From Winogradskyella vidalii (GTDB taxonomy: Bacteria; Bacteroidota; Bacteroidia; Flavobacteriales; Flavobacteriaceae): a stretch of DNA of 64,000 nt. Below are positions 26,031-35,000 of the stretch, piece after piece. Position 1 is the stretch's first letter. The number at the start of each line of letters is the position of its first letter. The stretch spans positions 124,001-188,000 of the forward strand of contig NZ_JABFDG010000002.1 in the NCBI RefSeq assembly GCF_013403955.1. The letters are read 5' to 3'. The position numbers and the translations under genes are program-made. The notes below the pieces were generated by a model. That model had not been told where the DNA came from. It ran no database searches and was given only the letters and a program-made list of their open reading frames with translations.

Positions 26031-26059
26031 AAAGACCCTCAATAGCATTGAAGGTCTTT
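26031..26059 (-). terminator. Terminator after the sensor gene
   Basis: Inverted repeat AAAGACCCTCAAT (26031-26043) / ATTGAAGGTCTTT (26047-26059) with one internal mismatch and a 3-base loop, 13 bases after the stop of the 26579 gene. Confidence 0.8.
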
Positions 26060-26072
26060 ACATAAATTATAA

Positions 26073-26579
26073 TTATTGATCTTGTCTTGGTGGTGGTCTA
26101 TGACCATCTTCTCTATTTGGAGGCGGTGGTCTATTAGCATTATCACCTTGACGCAAGGCTTCAAATAAAATATTTTTAAATTTCTCTTTTTGTTTAGTAT
26201 TAGAAATATCCTGAATCATTTTAAAATGATAGAATATCTCCTTTTCCTTTGCTGTTTCTTTTTCACAAATTAAAGACGTAATAGAGTCTGTTGTTTTTTC
26301 ACTAATAGTATCATCTGCCAGTGTACTAAAAAGATAATCCTTTAATTCTTTTACCTCTTCTGATAATTTAACCATAGTTTGGTGATGCCCTTTACTTTTT
26401 TGATTAAATTCTTCTAATTGTGCCGTATTAAAATTCAATTGTTTAACAATAAATTCCTTTCCTCTTTGCGGTTCCATAGGTTTTTCAGCTGTACTTAATC
26501 CCATATAATTATAAAGGAAGAACCCATTAACCACGATTAAAAAAATAAGTAAACCGTATAATATTGTATTTTTCTTCAT
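26073..26579 (-). CDS. Membrane-anchored Spy/CnrX-like periplasmic sensor candidate
   Basis: A 168-residue protein with one N-terminal membrane helix (about residues 7-25) and a periplasmic all-helical domain of the Spy/CpxP/CnrX (Metal_resist-like) type: FIVKQLNFNTAQLEEFNQKS, then HHQTMVKLSEEVKELKDYLF, ending in a Pro-rich tail (NRPPPPNREDGHRPPP). In Cupriavidus CnrYXH, a membrane-anchored protein of this fold senses nickel/cobalt and controls the sigma factor. Here it is the last of three genes after the sigma factor and anti-sigma candidate, 2 bases from the latter. A His-His pair (about 65) and scattered Asp/Glu are possible ligands. The signal is unknown. Confidence 0.75.
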   Translation of the reverse strand: MKKNTILYGLLIFLIVVNGFFLYNYMGLSTAEKPMEPQRGKEFIVKQLNFNTAQLEEFNQKSKGHHQTMVKLSEEVKELKDYLFSTLADDTISEKTTDSITSLICEKETAKEKEIFYHFKMIQDISNTKQKEKFKNILFEALRQGDNANRPPPPNREDGHRPPPRQDQ

Positions 26580-26581
26580 AA

Positions 26582-26878
26582 TTAATCTAGTATTGAGGAC
26601 TGAGTATCTGTTACAAGTCCGTAAGAAGTTGCAAAATCATTTAAGCTCTCATCATAGTTAGATTCTTTTAAGCTATTGAACGCTATGATATTCAATACAA
26701 CCAAGCAAACTAAGGTTGCTAATTGTAATTTTGGTGTAAACCATGACCACGCTGTATCTTGACGTTCTTCATTTGCTTTACGAATCTGATGCATCACTTT
26801 TTCTTTAAAAAAAGGAGACACTTCTACTTCCTTTATAGATTCTACAGAATCAAAGGTGTCTGTTACTTTTTTATTCAT
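26582..26878 (-). CDS. Small single-pass membrane protein, candidate anti-sigma factor
   Basis: A 98-residue protein from the ATG at 26878, with a charged cytoplasmic N-terminal part (VTDTFDSVESIKEVEVSPFF, then KEKVMHQIRKAN), one membrane helix near residues 48-67 (LATLVCLVVLNIIAFNSL) and a short periplasmic end. A start at 26896 is possible, but it would lie 9 bases after the -10 half-site, while 26878 gives the 27-base spacing seen at the other copies. CnrY-type anti-sigma factors have this size and topology. It lies between the ECF sigma gene and the sensor candidate, with 2 bases to the latter. Role inferred from context; no zinc motif is seen. Confidence 0.65.
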   Translation of the reverse strand: MNKKVTDTFDSVESIKEVEVSPFFKEKVMHQIRKANEERQDTAWSWFTPKLQLATLVCLVVLNIIAFNSLKESNYDESLNDFATSYGLVTDTQSSILD

Positions 26879-26905
26879 TTCAACATTAGTTTTCATAATT
26901 ATATC

Positions 26906-26937
26906 TTTAGATGCATAAGTTTGAAAAAACTTGCGCT
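26906..26937 (-). promoter_or_regulatory. Regulon promoter copy (upstream of the anti-sigma/sensor pair)
   Basis: Reverse-strand AGCGCAAGTTTT and TATGCATCTAAA at the shared spacing. The -35 half overlaps the last codons of the sigma gene, so the anti-sigma/sensor pair can be expressed separately from the sigma factor. Confidence 0.7.
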
Positions 26938-27514
26938 AATGTTCATTTTTATAATAATTTTCTAAAAGATTTTTCAAATTCTTTTTGGCTCTAAACATAA
27001 TGGACTCTACAGAAGACAAACTACGCTTAGTAATTTCTGCCACCTCTTGGTAACTCTTACCATCAATTTTATGAAGTGTAAAAACCACAGATTGACTTTC
27101 TGGCAGGCTATTAATAGCCTTAAATAAAGTTGCATTAAGCTCTTTGTTCTCTAATAAAATTCCCGGATGATTCATTTCTGTGAAATAATCTGTTTTATCC
27201 ATCGGAATGGCATTTCCGGTTATAGACTGTAAAAATGCAAAACGTTTTTTAGTGTTCTTCTTTCTAATAAACTCTAAACATTTATTAGTAGTAATTCTGT
27301 AAATCCAAGTCGATAATTTAGAATCCCCTTTAAACTTATTAATCGAATTAAAAACTTCCATAAATACATCTTGTGCTATATCTTCAGCATCTTCCTTATT
27401 AGGTACAAAAGAAATACAAGTGCTAAATACCTTTTGCTGAAAATCATCTAAAAGCTGACTATAAGCTTTGGTGCTTTTCAATTTTAATTCTTGTATAAAC
27501 TCAGTTTCTTCCAA
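26936..27514 (-). CDS. ECF-type RNA polymerase sigma factor (second module, regulon master candidate)
   Basis: A 192-residue ECF sigma factor. Region 2 reads EDAEDIAQDVFMEVFNSINK then STWIYRITTNKCLEFIRKK. Region 4 reads LPESQSVVFTLHKIDGKSYQ with EVAEITKRSLSSVESIMFRA. The start is taken as TTG at 27514 (LEETEFIQELKLKS): the frame can be extended to a GTG at 27559, but that codon overlaps the promoter-like -10 half, and the TTG lies 33 bases after it, like the other members. An upstream promoter copy (27548-27577) indicates autoregulation. It lies at the head of a reverse-strand block of exported proteins carrying the same promoter pattern. It is a paralogue of the sigma factor at 10269. Confidence 0.88.
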   Translation of the reverse strand: MEETEFIQELKLKSTKAYSQLLDDFQQKVFSTCISFVPNKEDAEDIAQDVFMEVFNSINKFKGDSKLSTWIYRITTNKCLEFIRKKNTKKRFAFLQSITGNAIPMDKTDYFTEMNHPGILLENKELNATLFKAINSLPESQSVVFTLHKIDGKSYQEVAEITKRSLSSVESIMFRAKKNLKNLLENYYKNEH

Positions 27515-27547
27515 AAAGTATTTTGTATTATATAATTGCGAATTTAG

Positions 27548-27577
27548 TTTAGATGTCACTAAAAAAAAAACTTGGGG
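27548..27577 (-). promoter_or_regulatory. Regulon promoter copy (upstream of the sigma factor, one base shorter)
   Basis: Reverse-strand CCCCAAGTTTT and GACATCTAAA; the spacing is 20 rather than 21 bases because the T-run between is shorter. The -10 half ends 33 bases before the TTG start. It fits autoregulation of the ECF factor. Confidence 0.5.
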
Positions 27578-27640
27578 AAATTATTTATTATTATAAGTTA
27601 ACACTTTCTAATAATATATTATACTCTTAATCTTTTCGCT

Positions 27641-27648
27641 TACCTTTG
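27641..27648 (+). promoter_or_regulatory. Bacteroidota -7 element (TACCTTTG) for the 27704 gene
   Basis: TACCTTTG matches TAnnTTTG, 55 bases before the ATG of the methyltransferase gene. No strong -33 element is seen. Confidence 0.45.
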
Positions 27649-27703
27649 CACGTTCATTTTTGCAGAAATATATAACTGCATTTTGAAAATTTAATACTTA
27701 TTT

Positions 27704-28915
27704 ATGAGATTACATAGAAACTTATGCTTTGCCGTAATAGACGGATTACACCTTATTTTTAATGAAGGTGAATATGCAGATAAAGTGATACAACAATTAC
27801 TTAAGCGCGATAAACGCTGGGGAAGCAGAGACAGAGGTTTTGTTGCCGAAACAGTTTATACCATTGTAAGGTACCAAAGGCTATATGCAGAAATAGCAAA
27901 TGTAAAAGCGCCATATCACAGAGATGACCTTTGGAGAATGTTTGCCGTTTGGGCAACATTAAAAGGTATTAAATTACCCGATTGGAAATATTTTACAGAC
28001 ACACCGACCAGAAAAATTAAAGGCCGCTTTGACGAATTGTCTAAAATTAGAAAATACAGAGAGTCAGTACCTGATTGGATTGATGAATTAGGTGTTGCAG
28101 AATTAGGCGAAGCAGAATGGACTAAAGAACTAGCCAAACAAAACGAGCAAGCCGATGTTATTCTTAGGGTTAACACCTTAAAAACAACTAAAAAAGATTT
28201 ACAATTAAAGTTAGAATCTGAAAATATTGAAACCGACTTTTTACCAAACCACCCTTCTGCTCTTAAATTAAAAGAACGTGCCAACGTTTTTGTTACAGAA
28301 GCTTTTAAGAATGGTTGGTTTGAAGTACAAGATGCGTCATCACAATTAGTAGCTGATTATTTAGATGTTCAACCCGGTATGAAAGTCGTTGATGTTTGTG
28401 CTGGTGCTGGTGGAAAAACATTGCACTTAGCCTCACTAATGGAAAACAAAGGACAGGTAATTGCGATGGATATTTACGAAAGTAAATTAAAAAAACTCAA
28501 GATTAGAGCGCGAAGAAATGGGGTTCATAATATTGAAATGAAGGTCATAGATTCTACAAAACCTATTAAGAAATTACACGGTAAAGCTGATCGCTTATTA
28601 ATCGATGCTCCTTGTTCTGGATTAGGCGTTTTACGAAGAAACCCTGACGCTAAATGGAAATTAGAACCAGAATTCATAGAAAATATCAAAAAAACACAAG
28701 CTGAAGTTTTAGAGCAATATTCTAAAATGGTTAAACCTGGCGGAAAAATGGTCTATGCAACGTGTTCTGTTTTACCATCGGAAAACCAAAAACAAGTTGA
28801 CAAATTCTTAACTTCAGAAGCAGGTAAAGACTTTACTTTTATTAAGGATAAAAAAGTGTTGGCTCACAAATCTGGTTTCGACGGATTTTATATGGCACTT
28901 TTAGAGAAAAAATAA
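27704..28915 (+). CDS. RsmB/NOP-family RNA (cytosine-5)-methyltransferase
   Basis: A 403-residue SAM-dependent methyltransferase that would make 5-methylcytosine in ribosomal RNA or tRNA. The N-terminal ~130 residues look like the NusB-like RNA-binding domain of RsmB proteins (ADKVIQQLLKRDKRWGSRDR, FVAETVYTIVRYQRL). The SAM fold follows with VVDVCAGAGGKTLHLA. The two family cysteines are present: DAPCSGLGVLRRNPDAKW (about 303) and MVYATCSVLPSEN (about 353), the second being the catalytic nucleophile in this family and the first releasing the product. The target base is not known. The gene is divergent from the ECF sigma operon. Confidence 0.92.
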   Translation: MRLHRNLCFAVIDGLHLIFNEGEYADKVIQQLLKRDKRWGSRDRGFVAETVYTIVRYQRLYAEIANVKAPYHRDDLWRMFAVWATLKGIKLPDWKYFTDTPTRKIKGRFDELSKIRKYRESVPDWIDELGVAELGEAEWTKELAKQNEQADVILRVNTLKTTKKDLQLKLESENIETDFLPNHPSALKLKERANVFVTEAFKNGWFEVQDASSQLVADYLDVQPGMKVVDVCAGAGGKTLHLASLMENKGQVIAMDIYESKLKKLKIRARRNGVHNIEMKVIDSTKPIKKLHGKADRLLIDAPCSGLGVLRRNPDAKWKLEPEFIENIKKTQAEVLEQYSKMVKPGGKMVYATCSVLPSENQKQVDKFLTSEAGKDFTFIKDKKVLAHKSGFDGFYMALLEKK

Positions 28916-28941
28916 CCCCAAACCATATCAAAACACAACAA

Positions 28942-30765
28942 ATGAAGCACTTCTACTTATTGTTATTTTTAATTACTACGAGCATAGTATTTGCTCAAAT
29001 TCCTTCAAACTATTACGATAGTGCTGATGGTTTAACTGGTTTTACCTTAAAATCAGAATTAAAAAATATCACCGCAAATGGTCATCAGGCTAGAAGTTAC
29101 GATCAACTATACGATGGTGATGGTATCACGGGCTCTAATGGTTATCAAGATACGCATTCTGACAACAACGTTACTGGAGGTACTAATTATGAAAATGACG
29201 GTACCGTTTTAGATTTCTATTCTGAAAATCCTACGGGATCTGACCCTTATAATTTCACCCATGGAAACGACCAATGCGGTAATCAAAATTCTGAAGGTGA
29301 TTGTTATAACAGAGAACATCTAATTCCCCAATCGTCATTTAGCAGCAGCTACCCTATGCAAAGTGATATACACCATGTAATCCCAACAGATGGGCGTGTT
29401 AACAATTTTAGAGGCTCCTATCCTTTTGGAGATGTAGGTTCTACAAATTGGACCTCACAAAATGGATCTAAAAGAGGAACAAGTAATATGGCTGGCTATT
29501 CAGGTATTGTTTTTGAACCTATTGACGAATTCAAAGGCGACATCGCAAGAGCAATTCTTTATTTTGCAACACGTTATGAAGATTCTATAGATGGTTATAC
29601 CAGTTTTGATATGTTTAACGGCACTAATGATCAAGTGTTTTTTCCATGGGCTATTGATGTTTTACTCGACTGGCATAACAATGTAGATCCTGTTGATCAA
29701 AGAGAACGCGACAGAAATGATGCTGCTTACAGTTTTCAAGGAAATGCAAATCCGTTTGTAGATCATCCAGAATACGCTAACCTAATTTGGAATCCAACAC
29801 CAGATACTGAAGCCCCTTCTAACCCTACAAATTTAGTGGCCTCTAACCCTACGGATAACAGTATTTATTTAAGTTGGACGGCGTCTACAGACAATGTTGA
29901 AGTTACAGGATATGATATTTATATTGACGGTAATTATACCTTCAGCAGCAATAATACTACTGCTACTGCAACTGGTTTAATATCTGAGACTGAATATTGC
30001 TTTACTGTAAAAGCAAAAGATGCCGAAGGAAACGAATCTAATTTTAGCAACCAAGATTGCGCAACCACAACAAACGATGGTAGCATAGGTGGATCTGAGT
30101 GCCTGACTGAAACTTTTGAAAATTTAGACTCTTCAATTGGTTCTTACACTGAGGTTTCTTGGACAGGTGATGCTGGTGGAACTTGGAATGCAACAGAAGC
30201 CAGGACGGATCAAAGCATAAATACTTCTAACGCCATAACGATTAGAGATGGTGAATTAGTATTACCAACAACCTCTGGAGGTATCGGTTCATTAACCGTT
30301 ACTACTAAACGTGTGTTTTCAGGCTCAGATGGAACTTTTAATGTTAATGTCAACGGCACTTTAGTTGGTACCATTGCATATAGTGACACTGAACAAACCG
30401 TAACTATTCCCAATATTAATATAGAAAACAGTATCTCAGTTGTTATAAATGGTAATAGTGACTCTGGTAATAGAGTCGCATTTGATGATTTATCATATAC
30501 TTGTTTTACAAGTTTAAATACCACTGAATTTAATTTAGAAACTATTAAATTACACCCAAACCCTGTAAATAACAATCTAACTGTAGATTTAAATTCTAAT
30601 ATAGATACAAGTATCGAAATCTATGATATTCTTGGTAAACGTGTATTTAAAAACACCATAAGTAAAACACGTACTTTAAATCTTCAAAGTTTAAATACAG
30701 GTATTTATATCGTAAAACTTATACAAGGAAACGCAACCACAACTAAAAAATTAGTAAAGCAATAA
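28942..30765 (+). CDS. Secreted endonuclease I with FN3 and T9SS domains
   Basis: A 607-residue secreted nuclease. Order: signal peptide (MKHFYLLLFLITTSIVFAQ), endonuclease I domain (about 25-265) with the H-N-H type motif YNREHLIPQSSF and DIHHVIPTDGRVN, a fibronectin type III domain (about 290-375, TEAPSNPTNLVASNP), a beta-sandwich region, and a C-terminal T9SS type A sorting domain (LHPNPVNNNLTVDL, QSLNTGIYIVKLIQG). Enzymes of this family degrade DNA without sequence specificity and supply phosphate and nucleosides. It is followed 43 bases later by a second, shorter paralogue; both form one forward unit after the methyltransferase gene (26 bases). Confidence 0.9.
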   Translation: MKHFYLLLFLITTSIVFAQIPSNYYDSADGLTGFTLKSELKNITANGHQARSYDQLYDGDGITGSNGYQDTHSDNNVTGGTNYENDGTVLDFYSENPTGSDPYNFTHGNDQCGNQNSEGDCYNREHLIPQSSFSSSYPMQSDIHHVIPTDGRVNNFRGSYPFGDVGSTNWTSQNGSKRGTSNMAGYSGIVFEPIDEFKGDIARAILYFATRYEDSIDGYTSFDMFNGTNDQVFFPWAIDVLLDWHNNVDPVDQRERDRNDAAYSFQGNANPFVDHPEYANLIWNPTPDTEAPSNPTNLVASNPTDNSIYLSWTASTDNVEVTGYDIYIDGNYTFSSNNTTATATGLISETEYCFTVKAKDAEGNESNFSNQDCATTTNDGSIGGSECLTETFENLDSSIGSYTEVSWTGDAGGTWNATEARTDQSINTSNAITIRDGELVLPTTSGGIGSLTVTTKRVFSGSDGTFNVNVNGTLVGTIAYSDTEQTVTIPNINIENSISVVINGNSDSGNRVAFDDLSYTCFTSLNTTEFNLETIKLHPNPVNNNLTVDLNSNIDTSIEIYDILGKRVFKNTISKTRTLNLQSLNTGIYIVKLIQGNATTTKKLVKQ

Positions 30766-30808
30766 AACCACTTACTAAAAACGCACCAAATCTTAATACC
30801 TTAAACAA

Positions 30809-31897
30809 ATGAAACACATTTACTTTATTTTCTTAACATTTGTAACTTCAATTGTATTTGCTCAGCTAACACCACCAGCTGAATTAACGTCTTATTACAC
30901 TGCAGTAGATTTTACATCTACAGGTATTAGCTTAAAAAACGACTTAATAGAGGTTACGGAAGATAAACATACCAACTATCTTAGTTATGGCGATATTTGG
31001 GATGCTTCAAGAATTACTGATATCGACCCAGATAACTCAAACAACGTGCTTTTACTTTACGGGTATAATGATACAGATGGTAATGTTACCTCAGATAGAA
31101 CGAGAAGCAAATATGACAACGGCGGAAGTGTTGGCGACTGGAACAGGGAACATGTTTATCCAAAATCTTTAGGGAATCCAAATTTAGGCACAGATGGGCC
31201 CGGCGCTGATGCGCAAATGCTTAGACCTAGCGATGTACAAAGAAACGGTAACCGAGGAAACCTTTTATTTGCCGATAAAAACTCAGGTCAATTCTCAAAT
31301 GGTGAATCTGGAAGCACCAATGGTGGTTGGTACCCTGGAGATGAATGGAAAGGCGATTGTGCTCGTATCATAATGTATATGTATTTACGCTATGGTGATC
31401 GTTGTTTGCCTTCTAATGTTGGGTATGGAAGCAGTAATGCTACTCCTGATGATATGATTGATTTATTTTTACAGTGGAATGCTGAAGACCCAGTCGTTGA
31501 AGGCGGATTAGAAGACGTAAGAAATACGTATCACGGTAACACCAGTAATACTTACGCACAAGGAAACAGAAACCCATTTATTGATAATCCTTATTTAGCT
31601 ACTGTAATTTGGGGCGGACCAGAAGCACAAAACAGATGGAGTAGTCTTTCTGTATCAGATACACAGAAAGACATTGTAAAAATATTTCCTAACCCAACAA
31701 GCGGTAATGAAATTACAATTTTATCTAACCAAGTCATCACTGCCGAAATTTATAATATCCTAGGCAAAAAAATTAAGGTTCAATCGATTACACCCAATCA
31801 ATCTAAAATAAACATCTCTGGTTTAACTAAGGGTGTTTATCTCATAAAGCTGAATTCAGAAAACGGTATTCAGACAAAACGATTGATTAAACACTAA
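30809..31897 (+). CDS. Secreted endonuclease I (shorter paralogue) with T9SS domain
   Basis: A 362-residue secreted nuclease: signal peptide (ending SIVFAQ), endonuclease I domain with WNREHVYPKSLGNP and a DAQMLRPSDVQRNGNRGN segment, then directly the T9SS type A sorting domain (IFPNPTSGNEITIL, SGLTKGVYLIKLNS). The FN3 and extra sandwich domains of the 28942 paralogue are absent. The residues around the catalytic His/Asn (NREH) are intact. A strong terminator follows at 31922-31947. Confidence 0.92.
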   Translation: MKHIYFIFLTFVTSIVFAQLTPPAELTSYYTAVDFTSTGISLKNDLIEVTEDKHTNYLSYGDIWDASRITDIDPDNSNNVLLLYGYNDTDGNVTSDRTRSKYDNGGSVGDWNREHVYPKSLGNPNLGTDGPGADAQMLRPSDVQRNGNRGNLLFADKNSGQFSNGESGSTNGGWYPGDEWKGDCARIIMYMYLRYGDRCLPSNVGYGSSNATPDDMIDLFLQWNAEDPVVEGGLEDVRNTYHGNTSNTYAQGNRNPFIDNPYLATVIWGGPEAQNRWSSLSVSDTQKDIVKIFPNPTSGNEITILSNQVITAEIYNILGKKIKVQSITPNQSKINISGLTKGVYLIKLNSENGIQTKRLIKH

Positions 31898-31921
31898 TTT
31901 GATTTTTACATATCAGAACTG

Positions 31922-31947
31922 AGCGACTCCATGAGTCGCTTTTTTTT
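31922..31947 (+). terminator. Rho-independent terminator after the endonuclease genes
   Basis: Perfect 7-bp stem AGCGACT (31922-31928) / AGTCGCT (31934-31940), 5-base loop, followed by a run of eight T. Confidence 0.9.
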
Positions 31948-32019
31948 ATGTTCAAAACATCGTGAACAACTCATAATTTTCAATGTGATATTATAAGTTA
32001 AATAACGTTTAAAAAAACG

Positions 32020-32027
32020 TAAATTTG
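32020..32027 (+). promoter_or_regulatory. Bacteroidota -7 element (TAAATTTG) for purL
   Basis: TAAATTTG matches TAnnTTTG, 35 bases before the purL ATG. The -33 half is not clear. Confidence 0.5.
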
Positions 32028-32062
32028 CATTTTACTAAACACAACTCAAACACACGACATAA

Positions 32063-35000
32063 ATGATTCATTTTTTCGGAAACCAAAACAGTAAAGTTTT
32101 TGCTGTTCAAGCCCCTAAAGAATTATCAACAGAAACCATCTCTAAATTGACATGGTTATTTGGCGACCAACCAAAACTTGACCAAGCATCACTCGATGCT
32201 TTTTTTGTTGGACCAAGAGCTGCTATGATTACACCTTGGAGTACTAATGCCGTTGAAATCACCCAAAATATGGGGATCGATGGTATTATTAGAATTGAAG
32301 AGTTTGCTTCAATAACTGAAGATTTCAAGGATTATGACCCTATGATTTCTGAAAAATATCAAAGTTTGAATCAAGATATTTTCACTATCGATATTCAACC
32401 TGAAGCGATTTTAAATATTGAAAACATTTCAGAATACAATCAGCAAGAAGGTTTATCGCTTAGTGACGAAGAGGTTGAATACCTTGAAGGTGTTGCAAAA
32501 AAAATCGGGCGACCATTAACCGATTCTGAAGTTTTTGGGTTTTCACAAGTGAATTCAGAACACTGTCGTCACAAAATATTCAACGGTACATTTGTTATTG
32601 ATGGCGAAGAAAAAGAAACTTCTCTCTTTAAACTAATCAAAGAAACATCTAAACAAAACCCTAATGATATTGTTTCAGCATATAAAGACAATGTGGCTTT
32701 TATAAAAGGCCCTGTTGTGGAGCAGTTTGCTCCAAGTCGTGCTGATATTCCAGATTATTATACTACTAAAGACTACGAATCTGTAATTTCTTTAAAAGCA
32801 GAAACACATAACTTCCCTACTACGGTTGAGCCGTTTAATGGTGCTGCAACCGGTTCTGGTGGCGAAATTAGAGATCGACTAGCTGGTGGCAAAGGCTCTT
32901 TACCGTTAGCAGGAACTGCAGTTTACATGACCTCGTACTCCCGATTAGAAGACGAACGTCCTTGGGAAAAAGCATTTCCTGAGCGCAAATGGCTGTACCA
33001 AACACCAATGGATATTTTAATTAAAGCGAGTAATGGCGCTTCCGATTTTGGTAACAAATTTGGACAACCTTTAATCTGTGGATCCGTACTAACGTTTGAA
33101 CACCAAGACCAAAACGGTAAAATTGGTTATGATAAAGTGATTATGCAAGCTGGTGGAATTGGTTATGGAAAAGCAGACCAAGCTATAAAAGATATCCCTA
33201 AAGAAGGTGATAAAATAGTGATTCTTGGTGGTGATAACTACAGAATTGGTATGGGAGGCGCTGCAGTTTCTTCTGCTGATACTGGTGCTTTGGCTTCTGG
33301 TATTGAGTTAAATGCTGTACAACGTTCTAATCCTGAAATGCAAAAACGCGCTGCTAATGCCGTAAGAGGTATGGTAGAAAGTGATGAAAACTATATTGTT
33401 TCAATTCACGATCATGGTGCTGGTGGACATTTAAATTGTTTATCAGAGCTGGTGGAAGATACTGGTGGAAACATTGATTTAGACAAGCTACCTGTTGGTG
33501 ACCCAACCTTGTCTTCAAAAGAAATTATAGGTAACGAATCTCAAGAACGCATGGGATTAGTTATTGGTGATAAACACTTAGATACTTTACATAAAATAGC
33601 AGATAGAGAACGCTCTCCTATTTATGATGTCGGAGAAGTTACAGGAAAACACCGCTTTACCTTTGAATCTAAAACTACAGGCGAAAAACCTATGGATTTA
33701 GCTTTAGAAGACATGTTTGGTAGTTCTCCTAAAACCATAATGACTGATAATACTGTTGAAAAAAACTACAACGGTATATCCTATGACACCACTAATTTTT
33801 ACGAGTATTTAGATCAGGTTTTACAACTTGAAGCTGTAGCCTCAAAAGATTGGTTAACAAATAAAGTAGACCGTTGTGTAGGCGGAAAAGTAGCGAAACA
33901 ACAATGTGTTGGTCCATTACAAATCCCACTGAATAACGTAGGTGTAATGGCACTCGATTTTAAAGGAAAAGAAGGTATTGCAACAAGTATTGGGCACTCG
34001 CCTATTTCAGGCTTAATTAATCCAGAAGCTGGAAGTCGTAATTCTATAGCAGAAGCGTTAACCAATATCATTTGGGCCCCATTAAAAGACGGCTTACAAA
34101 GTGTATCATTATCAGCTAACTGGATGTGGCCTTGTAAAAATGAAGGCGAAGATGCCCGTTTATACGAAGCTGTAAAAGCAATTTCAGAATTTTCAATTGA
34201 CTTAGGTATCAACGTACCAACAGGGAAGGATTCACTTTCCATGAAGCAAAAATACCCTGATGGTGATGTCATTTCTCCTGGAACTGTTATTATCTCTGCT
34301 GCGGCCAATTGTGATGACATCACTAAAGTGGTTGAGCCTGTTTTTCAAAAAGGAAAAGGGTCTATATATTATATCAACCTATCACAAGATTCTTATGAAT
34401 TAGGTGGTAGCTCATTTGCACAAATCAATAATAAAATAGGAAATACCACGCCTAATATTAAAAGTGCAGCTTACGTTAAAACCGTATTCAATACCATACA
34501 AGGTTTAATAAAAGACCAACAAATTGTTGCTGGCCATGATGTCGCTTCTGGTGGATTAATTACCACTTTATTAGAATTGTGTTTTGCCGACACTAATTTA
34601 GGTGCAGAATTAGATATTACTGGTTTAAATGAAAAAGATTCATTTAAAGTTTTATTTGCTGAAAATGCAGGTCTTGTTTTTCAATCAGTTGATGATGCCA
34701 TTGAAGCTGAATTATCTAAAGCTAATATTGAATTTCACAAACTAGGTAAAGTAACCGAGAGTGATGTTTTAAGCCTTATCAATAACGATCAGGTATATAC
34801 TATGACGGTTTCGAGATTACGAGATATGTGGTTTAAAACCTCGTTCTTACTCGACCAAAAGCAAACAGCAAATGGGTTAGCAAAAGATCGCTTTGATAAC
34901 TATAAAAATCAAGCTTTAAAATTTAAATTTCCTTCCCATTTTACAGGCCAATTAAAAGATAGTGTTGGTACACCTAATACTAGACCAAAAGCGGCGATTC

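Noticed and set aside
33814..34323. Reverse-strand open frame of 169 codons inside purL
   Set aside because: The forward strand is a complete conserved purL; the reverse frame has no motif and shadow-like composition.
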